The notes below the pieces were generated by a model. The model was not told where the DNA came from. It ran no database searches and saw nothing but the letters and a program-made list of their open reading frames with translations. Below, piece by piece: positions 48,300-56,733 of a stretch of 64,000 bases of DNA. The position numbers were made by a program, and so were the translations under genes. The stretch covers positions 66,845-130,844 of the forward strand of contig KE159605.1 in NCBI GenBank assembly GCA_000403295.2. Reading direction: 5' to 3'. The DNA comes from Lachnospiraceae bacterium M18-1 (GTDB lineage: Bacteria > Bacillota > Clostridia > Lachnospirales > Lachnospiraceae). How positions within the stretch are numbered: position 1 is the stretch's first letter; each line of letters opens with the position of its first letter.

Positions 48300-48460
48300 A
48301 TGGCCAATAATATTTAGCTCATACAAAATGGGAAAGCAAGTAGCACATAGTTTTTTCGCCAAAATATCGCAGACAGATAATATACAAACAGATAAAAGCA
48401 GATGTAGGACAAATTCTGGGTACATTATGCAGACGAAAAGGGATAGAGATATGTCAATAA
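48300..48460 (+). pseudogene. IS200/IS605 transposase (TnpA) N-terminal remnant
   Basis: ATG 48300 has a ribosome site (GAGGAGG) but the frame breaks within a few codons. In another frame, 48344-48457 reads HIVFSPKYRRQIIYKQIKAD followed by VGQILGTLCRRKGIEI, the unmistakable TnpA N-terminal region with the first HUH-fold strand. A frameshift and nonsense codons join the parts. The C-terminal half is absent. The 480 bases around it hold no intact gene. Confidence 0.8.
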
Positions 48461-48545
48461 AAATGGGCTTTTCTTAAAAAAATGATGAATAAGTATTTAC
48501 TGATTCTCACATAAAGCGGGATAAAAGGAACAGATTTTTTCAGTG

Positions 48546-48574
48546 TTGCACCGGACGAAAGTATCATATATAAT
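48546..48574 (+). promoter_or_regulatory. Promoter of the kinase/regulator operon
   Basis: TTGCAC, 17-base spacer, TATAAT (48569-48574), about 36 bases before ATG 48611. Confidence 0.78.
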
Positions 48575-48610
48575 GATGTACGTAGATTATACAAGCAGGA
48601 GGATTTGGTT

Positions 48611-49984
48611 ATGCCGCTTTCGTTTCGGTTGTTTTCAGTGGGTTTTTCACTTGTCTGTTTCGGAGTGGGGCTGTATGCTCTGGCATCCGGGATTTTAGGG
48701 AAAAAGATGAAAATACTTCCCTGTCTGATCTATATCATCTATTATCTGCTGGGAAATGCTTTGATACTCGCAGGTATGGTTGGAGTTTATGTGCAGGCTG
48801 ACGCATACGAGTATGAAAATGTATTCAATCTTTTGAATGGCACGATTGGGAATCTGCTGCATTCGACCGTGCTGGCACTCGTATTGCGCCGTTTTTTGGG
48901 GACGGATTTCTGGCAGGGGCTGGCTGCCTCTTTTCTGGGAAATTTTATTGCCTATACGGCAAATTCTGTCCTTCAGGAAGCGGCATCTTATTACAGCCCA
49001 ATATTCGGCGGAATGTATCTGTATACGTTTATTACGATTTTTATTCCGTACCTGGCAGTGCTGCCGATCGCTGCAATTGTCGTGTGGATACTGAGAAAAA
49101 GCAGCTTCTACCGGTATTTTTCACATTTGTTTTCCAGAAGATCATGGGCGGCGGGAACGCTGCTTTTCAGTTTCCTGCTGATGTGTGTCTGGCAGGTATT
49201 GGACTGGCTGTATCCGGATACTGAGCCGGGCGTGGGTTATAGCATATTCTTTTTCGCGCTCATTGTAGTCGCCCTGTTTTGGGTGCAGTTCCTGGCCATG
49301 TATGCCGCGGGACAGGATAAGATCCGGGCGCAGGAGGAAACGATCGCTCAGAATCAGGCACATATGGAGCTTTTGGAGGAGCTGCAGCAGGAGATACGCG
49401 CTTTCCGCCATGATTTTACCAATCTGTTTTCCGGCCTGACCCTGCAGGCGCAGGAAGGTGATCTTGCGGGGATCCAGGAGTTTATGAGAAAGACCAGCAG
49501 CTATTTCGATGAAAAGCTGGGGCAGGAGATCCAGCAAATGGACGGTCTGAATCATATCACTCTCTATCCTTTGCGCAGCCTGTTGACCGCAAAGCTGGCG
49601 GATATGCGGAAAAGAGAGATCCATTCAGCGCTTGAGGTGCTCTATCCGGTGGAAAGCAAGGTTGTGATGGAAACGGAGGATCTGCTCCGGAGCCTGGGAA
49701 TCCTGATCGACAACGCAATGGAGGCCGCGCCTCAAACGGCCGGAACAGTGCGGATCGTTCTGCTTCAGGAAGAAAAAGAACTATATATCGCAGTTTCCAA
49801 TAATTATGACAAAGCGCCGGAGCTGTCCGCACTTTCCCGGAAGGGCTATACCACAAAGGGGAAAGGCCGGGGGACAGGGCTTACGAGTTATCGGCGGATC
49901 GTGTCCAGGTGTAAGGGTTGTGTTGCGAGAACCTACTTAAAGGACGGTTATTTTGTGCAGGAGCTGAGACTTCCGGCGGCGTAG
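48611..49984 (+). CDS. GHKL-type sensor histidine kinase (AgrC-like)
   Basis: 457 residues from ATG 48611 (AGGAGG 8 bases upstream). The N-terminal ~220 residues contain about six membrane helices. The phospho-acceptor is H267 in FRHDFTNL, the motif of the AgrC/ComD/VirS class; the GHKL ATPase follows with N box LIDNAMEAA and G box GKGRGTGL. It pairs with the LytTR regulator 10 bases downstream. Kinases of this class often sense peptides, but no AgrB or AgrD gene is near. Confidence 0.92.
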   Translation: MPLSFRLFSVGFSLVCFGVGLYALASGILGKKMKILPCLIYIIYYLLGNALILAGMVGVYVQADAYEYENVFNLLNGTIGNLLHSTVLALVLRRFLGTDFWQGLAASFLGNFIAYTANSVLQEAASYYSPIFGGMYLYTFITIFIPYLAVLPIAAIVVWILRKSSFYRYFSHLFSRRSWAAGTLLFSFLLMCVWQVLDWLYPDTEPGVGYSIFFFALIVVALFWVQFLAMYAAGQDKIRAQEETIAQNQAHMELLEELQQEIRAFRHDFTNLFSGLTLQAQEGDLAGIQEFMRKTSSYFDEKLGQEIQQMDGLNHITLYPLRSLLTAKLADMRKREIHSALEVLYPVESKVVMETEDLLRSLGILIDNAMEAAPQTAGTVRIVLLQEEKELYIAVSNNYDKAPELSALSRKGYTTKGKGRGTGLTSYRRIVSRCKGCVARTYLKDGYFVQELRLPAA

Positions 49985-49994
49985 GAGGAGACAA

Positions 49995-50741
49995 ATGATT
50001 CCGATTTATATATGTGATGATGAAAAGCCGGTGGCCGATCGGCTGGAACACATCATTTCGAATCAGATTACCATATTGAACGGAGATATGGGGCCTGTCC
50101 GCGAGGCGGATACGCCGGAAAGATTATTGGACCTGCAGACAAAGGATACCATACCGGCGGTATATTTCCTTGACATTGATTTTCCAGGCAGGATGAGCGG
50201 GCTGGAGCTGGCGCAGAAGCTGAGACTCCACGATCCGCGGGGGTTCATTGTATTTATCACGGCGCATCATGATCTGGCTTTTGAAACCTTCCGGCTGCGG
50301 CTGGAAGCTCTGGATTATATCGTAAAAGGCGACTATAACGCAATGGCCGTCCGGGTGAGAGAATGTCTGACGAGCATACAGCAGCGACTTGCCAGTGAAC
50401 AGCCCAAACATGGCAGATATTGTACGATCCGGTTGTTTGATACCATCCGGCACATCCCGGTAGAAACGATCCTTTATTTCGAGGCTCTGGGATTTAAGCA
50501 CACGCTCTGCCTGCATCTGGATAACGAACTGCTGGAATTTAACAGCAGTCTGGAGCATTTCGCGGAAGAATTGGGTGAGGATTTCTGGCGGTGTCACAGA
50601 GGATTTCTGGTAAACCGCAGCCGGATCCGGACTGTGGATCTGAAATGCCAGGCGGTCATTTTGGACAATGGAACGGAATGCCCCCTGTCCAGAAGAGCCA
50701 AAACAGAATACAATGCACAGAGAAAACGGGACGCAAAATAA
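49995..50741 (+). CDS. LytTR response regulator (AgrA-like)
   Basis: 248 residues. Receiver: acidic D8/D9 (YICDDE), phospho-acceptor D60 (YFLDIDF), T in VFITAHHD, K in IVKGDYN. LytTR DNA-binding domain from about 140: VETILYFEALGFKHTLCLH, and the usual FWRCHRGFLVNRSRI. It binds paired 9-bp direct repeats; matching sequences are found just downstream, before the next operon. GGAGGAGAC precedes ATG 49995. Confidence 0.95.
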   Translation: MIPIYICDDEKPVADRLEHIISNQITILNGDMGPVREADTPERLLDLQTKDTIPAVYFLDIDFPGRMSGLELAQKLRLHDPRGFIVFITAHHDLAFETFRLRLEALDYIVKGDYNAMAVRVRECLTSIQQRLASEQPKHGRYCTIRLFDTIRHIPVETILYFEALGFKHTLCLHLDNELLEFNSSLEHFAEELGEDFWRCHRGFLVNRSRIRTVDLKCQAVILDNGTECPLSRRAKTEYNAQRKRDAK

Positions 50742-50748
50742 GAATGTG

Positions 50749-50849
50749 ACCGTTCAAGCTACAGCTGCACCCTGATCAATCACCGTTCGTGAAGCCAAAC
50801 GGACAATTCGCGTAAAAAATGAACCATTTGACCTTCTGTCTGTTATAGT
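50749..50849 (+). promoter_or_regulatory. LytTR-like direct repeats and promoter
   Basis: ACCGTTCAA (50749) and ACCGTTCGT (50782) fit the LytTR consensus (W-M-M-GTT-N-R-K), 8 of 9 and 9 of 9. Their starts are 33 bases apart, about three helix turns, and not the usual 21. A weak -35 (TGAACC, 50820) and TATAGT (50844) follow with an 18-base spacer, as in activator-dependent promoters. Confidence 0.6.
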
Positions 50850-50885
50850 GATTTCAAGATAACAAAACAACAGGAGGTATTCATT

Positions 50886-51158
50886 ATGAAAACAAAATCA
50901 ATCTTATCCAACCACGTGGTAATGCTTACGGCTCTTTTCCTCGCCTTTATGGGATATTTCCTTTCTATTTACAGAGGAAATACGAATAGTGCTTCTAATT
51001 ATTCCGGACTGATCATAGCTGCAAGCTGTCTGTATTCCGGAAACCCTATCTTCGGAGGCGAGCTGCCGGAAAACAAAGTCCTTCGTCTGCTGGCACGTCT
51101 CAATGGTCTTTTGCTGGTTGTCTGGTTTGTGATCATTATTGCACAGCTCTTCTTATAG
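50886..51158 (+). CDS. Small membrane protein in LytTR-controlled operon
   Basis: 90 residues with three hydrophobic segments (about 10-28, 38-52, 68-88). ACAGGAGGTATTC precedes the ATG. Unknown family. It is followed by the zincin gene after 14 bases, so both are cotranscribed. Could be a transport, immunity or assembly helper. Confidence 0.7.
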   Translation: MKTKSILSNHVVMLTALFLAFMGYFLSIYRGNTNSASNYSGLIIAASCLYSGNPIFGGELPENKVLRLLARLNGLLLVVWFVIIIAQLFL

Positions 51159-51172
51159 AGGAGGATGCACTG

Positions 51173-51760
51173 ATGGATCATCACAGTGAAGATTTTGAAA
51201 GGATGAAAGCAGTTTTACATGAAAAAGGCTATCAAGAAAAAGACGTTACGATCACGTCCGGGAAGGCCATGGTTTTCGGAACCCTTTATGCGCTTCCGCT
51301 TGTAATCATCTTCGGATTATTGTATCGCTTTTTGCTGATTGAAAGAGCATATTTACTGGAGGTAAGCGGGATTGCTTTTTACGTTATGTTTATAGCGATT
51401 ATTGCGGTTTCCGTTGTCATACATGAACTATTACATGGGATAGGATGGGCAGCTGCCAGCGGGAAAGGCTGGAATGTCGTTCAGTTTAACATCAATGCAA
51501 TGATGCCGAGCTGTGCCTGTAAAGCAGTATTAGCAAAAAGAGCATATCTGGCTGGCGTTCTGACACCTTTTATCGTATTGGGGTTCGGCAGTGTGCTTTT
51601 TATTTATATATATCCCGGTACGGTGTCATTATTGACTATGATGGTCAATTTTATTTCTGCCGGAGCTGATCTGATGATCGCATTTCAGGTGTTGAAGGAA
51701 CGGGACGGTTTTATTGCGGACCATCCCACAGAAGCTGGTTATCTTGTATTTTATAGATAG
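51173..51760 (+). CDS. Membrane zincin, DUF3267-like (HELLH)
   Basis: 195 residues. After ~35 cytoplasmic residues there are four or five membrane helices; the second is followed by VVIHELLHGIGWAAASGKGW, which carries the HExxH metalloprotease motif HELLH as in DUF3267 proteins. GAGGATGCACTG precedes ATG 51173. Members are predicted intramembrane or membrane-bound peptidases of unknown substrate. Being under a kinase/LytTR pair suggests peptide processing or stress protection. Confidence 0.82.
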   Translation: MDHHSEDFERMKAVLHEKGYQEKDVTITSGKAMVFGTLYALPLVIIFGLLYRFLLIERAYLLEVSGIAFYVMFIAIIAVSVVIHELLHGIGWAAASGKGWNVVQFNINAMMPSCACKAVLAKRAYLAGVLTPFIVLGFGSVLFIYIYPGTVSLLTMMVNFISAGADLMIAFQVLKERDGFIADHPTEAGYLVFYR

Positions 51761-51847
51761 AGAAAAGGCGGTGTTTTTGGTATTCTGCTTACGGAAAGGA
51801 ATCAATCAATATAAATTACATCCTTGAGGAATGGAGGGGAGAAATCA

Positions 51848-52549
51848 ATGGAACAGACCGTCACAATGAATCCGATCGCGCATATCCGCAGCAGCTTTCC
51901 GGAAAAGTTCGGGATCCCGCGGCAGGGAGGACTGGCGGATACAAGGGCAATGATCATATTTGAGCCGGAATACCGTGCGGCGGAAGCCTTCCGGGGGATG
52001 GAGGAATATTCGCATATCTGGCTTTTGTGGGTGTTTTCGGAATGCGCCGACAGACCGTGGTCGCCGACAGTACGGCCGCCGCGTCTGGGCGGGAATCTCC
52101 GCAAGGGGGTATTTGCCACCCGTTCTCCCTTCCGGCCAAATCCCATCGGTCTTTCTTGTGTCCGGTTGGAAAACATAGAATTGGATACCCCTGAGGGGCC
52201 GGTACTGCATGTGCTGGGAGTAGACCTGCTGGATGGGACTCCGATACTGGATATCAAGCCATACCTGCCTTATGTAGACAGCCATCCGGAGGCGGCGGGA
52301 GGTTTTGCGGACGAGGTAAAAGAGTATGAGCTGGAAGTGGATTTCCTGAAAGAGCTGAGAGCAGAAGTGACAGAGGAAGAGCGACACATCATATGCCAGC
52401 TTCTGGCACAGGATCCAAGGCCCTCGTACCAGCAGGACCCCATGAGGGTGTATGGAATGCGGTATGCAGACCTGGAAGTGAAATTTACCGTAGATCATAA
52501 GACGGTACATGTTGTAAATATTTTGAAGGGAAATGCAGGAAAGCCATGA
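51848..52549 (+). CDS. trmO: tRNA (adenine-N6)-methyltransferase TrmO (TsaA family)
   Basis: 233 residues from ATG 51848 with GGAGGGGAG upstream. TsaA/TrmO barrel: IAHIRSSFPEKFGIPRQ, EYSHIWLLWVFSE, RRFxTRSPFRPNPIGLS-type signature (FATRSPFRPNPIGLSCV), LDGTPILDIKPYLPY and a C-terminal domain with DPRPSYQQD. It methylates N6 of t6A37 in threonine tRNAs using SAM. Single gene. Confidence 0.93.
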   Translation: MEQTVTMNPIAHIRSSFPEKFGIPRQGGLADTRAMIIFEPEYRAAEAFRGMEEYSHIWLLWVFSECADRPWSPTVRPPRLGGNLRKGVFATRSPFRPNPIGLSCVRLENIELDTPEGPVLHVLGVDLLDGTPILDIKPYLPYVDSHPEAAGGFADEVKEYELEVDFLKELRAEVTEEERHIICQLLAQDPRPSYQQDPMRVYGMRYADLEVKFTVDHKTVHVVNILKGNAGKP

Positions 52550-52699
52550 TCACTTTTCGCAAATGCTGTGGTTCCCACCTTCCCGCTTGTACGTGAATAA
52601 GACCATGTACCCGAAGGGCAATCTATGGTTCATTATTTTATAGAACGATAAGGTATGTAAGATAATTTTTCACAGGTATAGACAGACATCCGGCATTGC

Positions 52700-52741
52700 A
52701 GCAAAAAAGAAAATCCTTCACGCGGAAAATCTTTTTTGCTG
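52700..52741. terminator. Bidirectional terminator between trmO and AEC gene
   Basis: GCAAAAAAGA and TCTTTTTTGC pair, with an inner ATCC/GGA-T stem, so both strands get a hairpin followed by T-rich sequence. It lies between convergent genes. Confidence 0.7.
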
Positions 52742-52750
52742 TAATGTTGG

Positions 52751-53668
52751 TTAAAGGACAAAATCTGCAATAAATGTGATGATCGGAATCGTAATGACCG
52801 ACAGTACAGTAGTAAAAGAAAAAATCTCAGATGCATAGGTATAGTTGCGCTTAAAACGGATGCACATGATGGTCAGGGTAGTAGCGGTCGGGCATGCGGA
52901 TGCGATCAGGTTCGTGTATGCAACTTCCCGGTCAAGCGGGAGCAGCGCCAGAAATACCAGCACGGCAAGGGGCACGATGAACAGCTTCAGAAAGCTGACC
53001 CAGTAAATGCGCATATGGGAAAAGATTTTTTTCAGATCCGCCTGTGCAACGGAAAGTCCTGCGATCATCATGGCAAGGGGCGTATTCATATCCGCAATAT
53101 AATTCATGGAATCAAGGAGCGGAGTAGGAATCCGAAGCTGCAGGAAGAACAGGAAAACCCCGATAAATGTACATACTACGATTGGAGTCATAAGCCCCTC
53201 TTTCAGCTTTTTTAAAGAAAACCTTCCTTCCAGCAGCACCAGGCCATGAGTCCAGGAAAGAACATTGAAGACTGTCATATAAGCGGTCAGAAAGAAAACG
53301 CCCTTTGCTCCAAGGACGCTGTTCACAAGGGGAATCCCGATAAAACCGCAGTTGGAATAAGCCGCTGCAAAACGGTCAATCTCAAAATCGGGATTATTTT
53401 TTCCGCGTATAAGAAAGTGTGCAGCCGCAATCGCGATCAGATGCGCGGCTGTCGCAGCGGCAAAAGAAAGCAGAAGTCCATATACCAGGCTGCTATCATA
53501 TTCGGTCTGAAAGACGGTAATGATCAGACACGGGTTGACGATGGTCAGCAAGAGGCTGGACAGGTTCCGGTTGCCTTCCTGGTTGATGATCTTGAACCGG
53601 TAGCAGAGGAATGCAAGAATCATTATAAAAAGCATTTTCACAAGCTGGTTAAAAATCAGTACAAACAT
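52751..53668 (-). CDS. AEC family transporter
   Basis: 305 residues with about ten membrane helices in the pattern of auxin efflux carriers: N-terminal AFLCYRFKIINQEGNRNLSSLL, central NPxxP-like break, conserved YSNCGFIGIPLVNSVLG and a C-terminal bundle (ACPTATTLTIMCIRF). Carries malate or other organic anions in studied members; the substrate here is open. ATG 53668 has a moderate AAAGGAA site. Confidence 0.92.
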   Translation of the reverse strand: MFVLIFNQLVKMLFIMILAFLCYRFKIINQEGNRNLSSLLLTIVNPCLIITVFQTEYDSSLVYGLLLSFAAATAAHLIAIAAAHFLIRGKNNPDFEIDRFAAAYSNCGFIGIPLVNSVLGAKGVFFLTAYMTVFNVLSWTHGLVLLEGRFSLKKLKEGLMTPIVVCTFIGVFLFFLQLRIPTPLLDSMNYIADMNTPLAMMIAGLSVAQADLKKIFSHMRIYWVSFLKLFIVPLAVLVFLALLPLDREVAYTNLIASACPTATTLTIMCIRFKRNYTYASEIFSFTTVLSVITIPIITFIADFVL

Positions 53669-53706
53669 AATTTCGGATGATTCCTTTCCTTAAAAAATGA
53701 CGCGGA

Positions 53707-54153
53707 TTATTGTAAGAAAGAGGCAACAATCTCGCTGACCAACTTGCCGTCTGCTTTTCCTTTTACCTTCGGCATCAGTTCCTTCATGATCCGGCCCTTG
53801 TCTTTTGCGGCCGGAGCATCGATTCCAAGACCGGATAAAACCTCCTGGATGACAGACTTGATCTCCTCAGCATCCATCATCTTCGGAGCATATTCCTCCA
53901 GTACCAAGAGACGCTTCGTACATTCTTCGATGATATCGGTACGGTCAGCCGGAGTTGTATCCAGTGTTTCCTTCGTCTGTTTGATCTCCTTTAAGATGAC
54001 CTGGACCTCTTCCTCCTCTGTCAGATCGTCACGCTTGTCGATGGCTTTGTTCTTCAATGCAGTCAGAAGAGCAGACAATGTGGCTTTTCTTTCCTTTTCA
54101 CCTGCTTTCATGGCAGCGACCATATCTTTTCTTACTTCTTCAATCTTAGTCAT
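53707..54153 (-). CDS. yqeY: GatB/YqeY domain protein
   Basis: 148 residues from ATG 54153 with GGAGGTT upstream. Whole protein is the YqeY fold: IEEVRKDMVAAMKAGEKERKATL, EEEVQVILKEIKQTKET, and the tRNA-binding tail domain GRIMKELMPKVKGKADG. Thought to interact with tRNA or glutaminyl-tRNA systems; exact role unknown. 38 bases after the AEC start. Confidence 0.93.
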   Translation of the reverse strand: MTKIEEVRKDMVAAMKAGEKERKATLSALLTALKNKAIDKRDDLTEEEEVQVILKEIKQTKETLDTTPADRTDIIEECTKRLLVLEEYAPKMMDAEEIKSVIQEVLSGLGIDAPAAKDKGRIMKELMPKVKGKADGKLVSEIVASFLQ

Positions 54154-54213
54154 AGTAAATAACCTCCCTGTTTGATTATACAAAAACCTGCTGTCGTCCG
54201 TATCCGGATGGAA

Positions 54214-54855
54214 TCAGCGGTTGATGCCGGACTGTAATTCTTCGGCCCAGGACTGCAGGCTGTAGGTGTGGCCGTCAAATAGTTTTAAGATCACGCCTGT
54301 GGGATTGTCTTCATTTGCAAATGCATTTGCCTCGTCCGTATCTACATGCATGGCAAGAGCAAAGGAAGGGCTGACGCGGACTACTACGTCCGAAAATATA
54401 AGAGAACGCTCATAGCTTGTAGTGATGACAAATACAATGTCATTATCCTTCACATGGGCGCGGATGGCATCAATCGGCGTCATGTGGATATGACGTTTTG
54501 CTACGATGACGCCCTCGGTCAATTCCACCGTTCCGCAGGGACCGATCAGGGTGCATCCCGGGGTACCGCTGATGTCTCCGGACTGACGAATCACGCTGGG
54601 AATCCCCAGCTTCCGGTTATCGGTTACAGATACTTCTACCTGGGTTTTGGAACGGCACGGACCAAGGACAATGACATTTTCAAAACTTCCTTTCGGCCCA
54701 ACGACCGTGAGCCGTTCCCTGCATGCATATTGTCCCGGCTGACTCAGTTCCTTTACATAGGTAAGCTCGGCTCCGGGACCGAACAGTGTTTCAAAATCCT
54801 CCTGCGATAAATGAATATGTCGTGCGGAGGTCTCAATGGGTATTGTCAGACTCAT
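54214..54855 (-). CDS. pduL: Phosphate acyltransferase PduL
   Basis: 213 residues with two PduL beta-barrels. Zinc ligands: ETSARHIHLS in the first, VAKRHIHMT in the second and AMHVDTDEAN. It interconverts acyl-CoA and acyl phosphate. No microcompartment encapsulation peptide is evident at the N-terminus and no shell genes are near, so it probably serves as a general phosphotransacetylase. The 250 bases upstream, up to the hairpin at 55104, contain no gene that I can support. Confidence 0.93.
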   Translation of the reverse strand: MSLTIPIETSARHIHLSQEDFETLFGPGAELTYVKELSQPGQYACRERLTVVGPKGSFENVIVLGPCRSKTQVEVSVTDNRKLGIPSVIRQSGDISGTPGCTLIGPCGTVELTEGVIVAKRHIHMTPIDAIRAHVKDNDIVFVITTSYERSLIFSDVVVRVSPSFALAMHVDTDEANAFANEDNPTGVILKLFDGHTYSLQSWAEELQSGINR

Positions 54856-55103
54856 AAAAATCTCTCCATCCTGTGTGCTTTTTTGCTCTTCTGATTTTAG
54901 CAGAATAAAGCGCGGTTTTCAAGATACGAAATATTGAAAATCCATTTTTTATTGCTTTTTGTACAGAACGGCAGATGCACGACACTGCTGTTTGGGAAAT
55001 CTGGCTTGTTCCATATATCCTGGGAATGATGATCGGAATGAGATAAATCATATTTTGAATGTTCTGAAATGTCTGAGAAAAGCTTTTAACCGTCTATACA
55101 TAC

Positions 55104-55164
55104 GATCAGATAACAAACCCGGCGGGAGCCTGCGTCGCTTCCTTCCGGGTTTGATGATCTGATC
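55104..55164. terminator. Long hairpin, probable terminator of the TIGR04086 gene
   Basis: GATCAGAT (55104)/ATCTGATC (55157) and CAAACCCGG (55114)/CCGGGTTTG (55145) form a two-part stem. It follows the minus-strand gene at 55192. Confidence 0.7.
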
Positions 55165-55191
55165 CGGCTTTTTTGAAATGTTTTTGGCTGC

Positions 55192-55575
55192 CTACGACAC
55201 CATTCCGCCCAGCATTCCTCCGCCGGCACAGAGAAGAAGCGTTGTCACTACATTTGCCCCGTTTCCCTGCAGGGAGCGGTAGACCCCAAGGGACACCAGC
55301 AGGAGCAGCGCAAAATAAAGGATGCCGCAGGTCAGTCCCCATAGAAACTTCCGGCTGCCGGACAATTTCCCGATGATAAATCCGCCCAGAAAGGTGGATG
55401 CCACATAGATCATAATGATCCCTGCGGCGACCTTGCCTTCGTCGATATTGTATTTATAAAGCAGAAACGTCAGGAACAACAGCAGCAGGCCGCTGATTAT
55501 GTAAGCGCACAATAATGATTTGAGCATCCAGATCATTCCATTTTCAATCTCCTGCCCCTTCCTTTTTTTATCCAT
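55192..55575 (-). CDS. TIGR04086 family membrane protein
   Basis: 127 residues from ATG 55575 (GGAGGAGAAAG upstream). Four membrane helices in two hairpins, with FLGGFIIGKLSGSRKFLWGLTCG between the second and third, the family mark. Restricted to Firmicutes, near yajC/spoVB-type loci in some. Function unknown. Confidence 0.85.
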   Translation of the reverse strand: MDKKRKGQEIENGMIWMLKSLLCAYIISGLLLLFLTFLLYKYNIDEGKVAAGIIMIYVASTFLGGFIIGKLSGSRKFLWGLTCGILYFALLLLVSLGVYRSLQGNGANVVTTLLLCAGGGMLGGMVS

Positions 55576-55703
55576 ACTTTCTCCTCCCATTTCACCTTTA
55601 CCGGTATCTACTGATATAGTCTATGAATGTTCAGAGTGAAATATGACTGTCTTACCGGAGGAAGTCCCTCCGTCCCGCAGAAATAGGTTACAGTATGCAT
55701 TTT

Positions 55704-55771
55704 GGGGATACCCTGCCAAAGCCAGGCGGCCGATTCCGTTGAAATAAGGATCTTCACCGGAAGGTATCCCC
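55704..55771. ncRNA. Compact three-stem RNA-like element
   Basis: GGGGATACC (55704) and GGTATCCCC (55763) close a 68-base segment containing CCTG/CAGG and TTCCG/CGGAA stems, a three-way-junction plan typical of small riboswitches or terminators. On the plus strand it is followed by ATCTTTTCT. The 300 bases between the two minus-strand genes contain no coding frame of their own that I support. I could not match it to a known riboswitch. Confidence 0.4.
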
Positions 55772-55875
55772 ATCTTTTCTCAAACTGTTGAATTTGTAAG
55801 TGTCAGCTGCTCATGATATCCTGGGCTCAGTGGCAAAGGATTCGGCCGGTGCAGAAGCGGATGAAAACATCCGGA

Positions 55876-56421
55876 TCACTGCTCCATCTGCCGTCCCAGA
55901 AAGCCTGCCGCGCTCATCGCAACTTTCTGCTCCGTCTCCCCCATCTTTTTCTTCTCATCCCGGTTCAAAAATACTACCGAACCGATCACATCCCCTTCAC
56001 ATAGGATCGGACATACGGCTTCCTCCTGGTAATCCACGTCGCCGTCCGCGATCCGGATGAACTTGTTGCTGTCTGATTTTGCAAGAATATGTTCCCGCTG
56101 CTGGATCACTTTTTCCAGATCCTTGCTGATATACTTATCCTGAAGATCCTTTTTTCCATTTCCGGCTGCCGCCACGATCTGATCCGTGTCAGTGATGCAT
56201 ACCGTACAGTTCATGGTCTGCGCCAGGCTTTCCGAATATTGCTTCGCCAGGGCGCTGAGTTCACCGATAGGGGAATATTTTTTCAGGATGACTTCCCCTT
56301 CCCGGTCAGTAAAGATCTCCAGAGGATCGCCCTCGCGGATGCGGAGTGTCCGGCGGATCTCCTTCGGAATCACAACTCTGCCAAGATCATCTATTCTGCG
56401 TACAATTCCTGTAGCTTTCAT
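55876..56421 (-). CDS. spoVT: Stage V sporulation protein T
   Basis: 181 residues from ATG 56421. N-terminal AbrB swapped-hairpin DNA-binding domain (MKATGIVRRIDDLGRVVIPK, EIRRTLRIREGDPLEIF) and C-terminal GAF domain (about 60-178). Regulates sigma-G genes in the forespore, so its presence implies a spore former. Length equals the Bacillus protein. Promoter not clear on the minus strand. Confidence 0.96.
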   Translation of the reverse strand: MKATGIVRRIDDLGRVVIPKEIRRTLRIREGDPLEIFTDREGEVILKKYSPIGELSALAKQYSESLAQTMNCTVCITDTDQIVAAAGNGKKDLQDKYISKDLEKVIQQREHILAKSDSNKFIRIADGDVDYQEEAVCPILCEGDVIGSVVFLNRDEKKKMGETEQKVAMSAAGFLGRQMEQ

Positions 56422-56548
56422 ATTCTGTATTACCTCCATCTGCAAATTCTGTCGTGATTCTATTATTTGTAAATGAAGGTATTTTATACCTGAATTAAGC
56501 GTGAAAAAAACAGTGGTGAAAAAAGAAAGAAATCAGCTTTATTTTTTG

Positions 56549-56577
56549 TTGACTTTAACTTGGTAAACTGCTAATAT
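56549..56577 (+). promoter_or_regulatory. Promoter of the amino-acid ABC operon, with structured leader
   Basis: TTGACT, 17-base spacer, TAATAT. The ~150-base leader to ATG 56734 has a hairpin TGCTGTG/CACAGCA (56677-56693) shortly before the ribosome site and a GCAG/CTGC pair earlier; attenuation or a riboswitch is possible but not identified. Confidence 0.78.
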
Positions 56578-56733
56578 AAGAAAGTGAGTGTTGCAGGACA
56601 AGTTTATTTCCGCGGAGCAGCGGGCCGTGCAGCTATGTCTGCATGGATATGTGGCCGGGGTGTAATCTGCAGCAAGTGCTGTGAAGCACAGCAATATTTT
56701 AGTTTAAAAAGATATCATAAGGAGAAGATGAGA

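Noticed and set aside
47998..48477. 159-codon frame after the hypothetical protein
   Set aside because: It starts inside the preceding gene in another frame and crosses the IS remnant, whose true reading is in a different frame.
48611..50741. Complete Agr quorum-sensing locus
   Set aside because: Kinase and regulator are of the AgrC/AgrA kind but no AgrB peptidase or AgrD precursor could be found on either strand nearby. The HELLH protein is not AgrB.
55704..55771. Cobalamin, c-di-GMP or purine riboswitch
   Set aside because: Fragments such as GGTGAAGATCC on the minus strand recall the cobalamin core, but the B12 box and core order are missing; the c-di-GMP and purine cores also do not fit.
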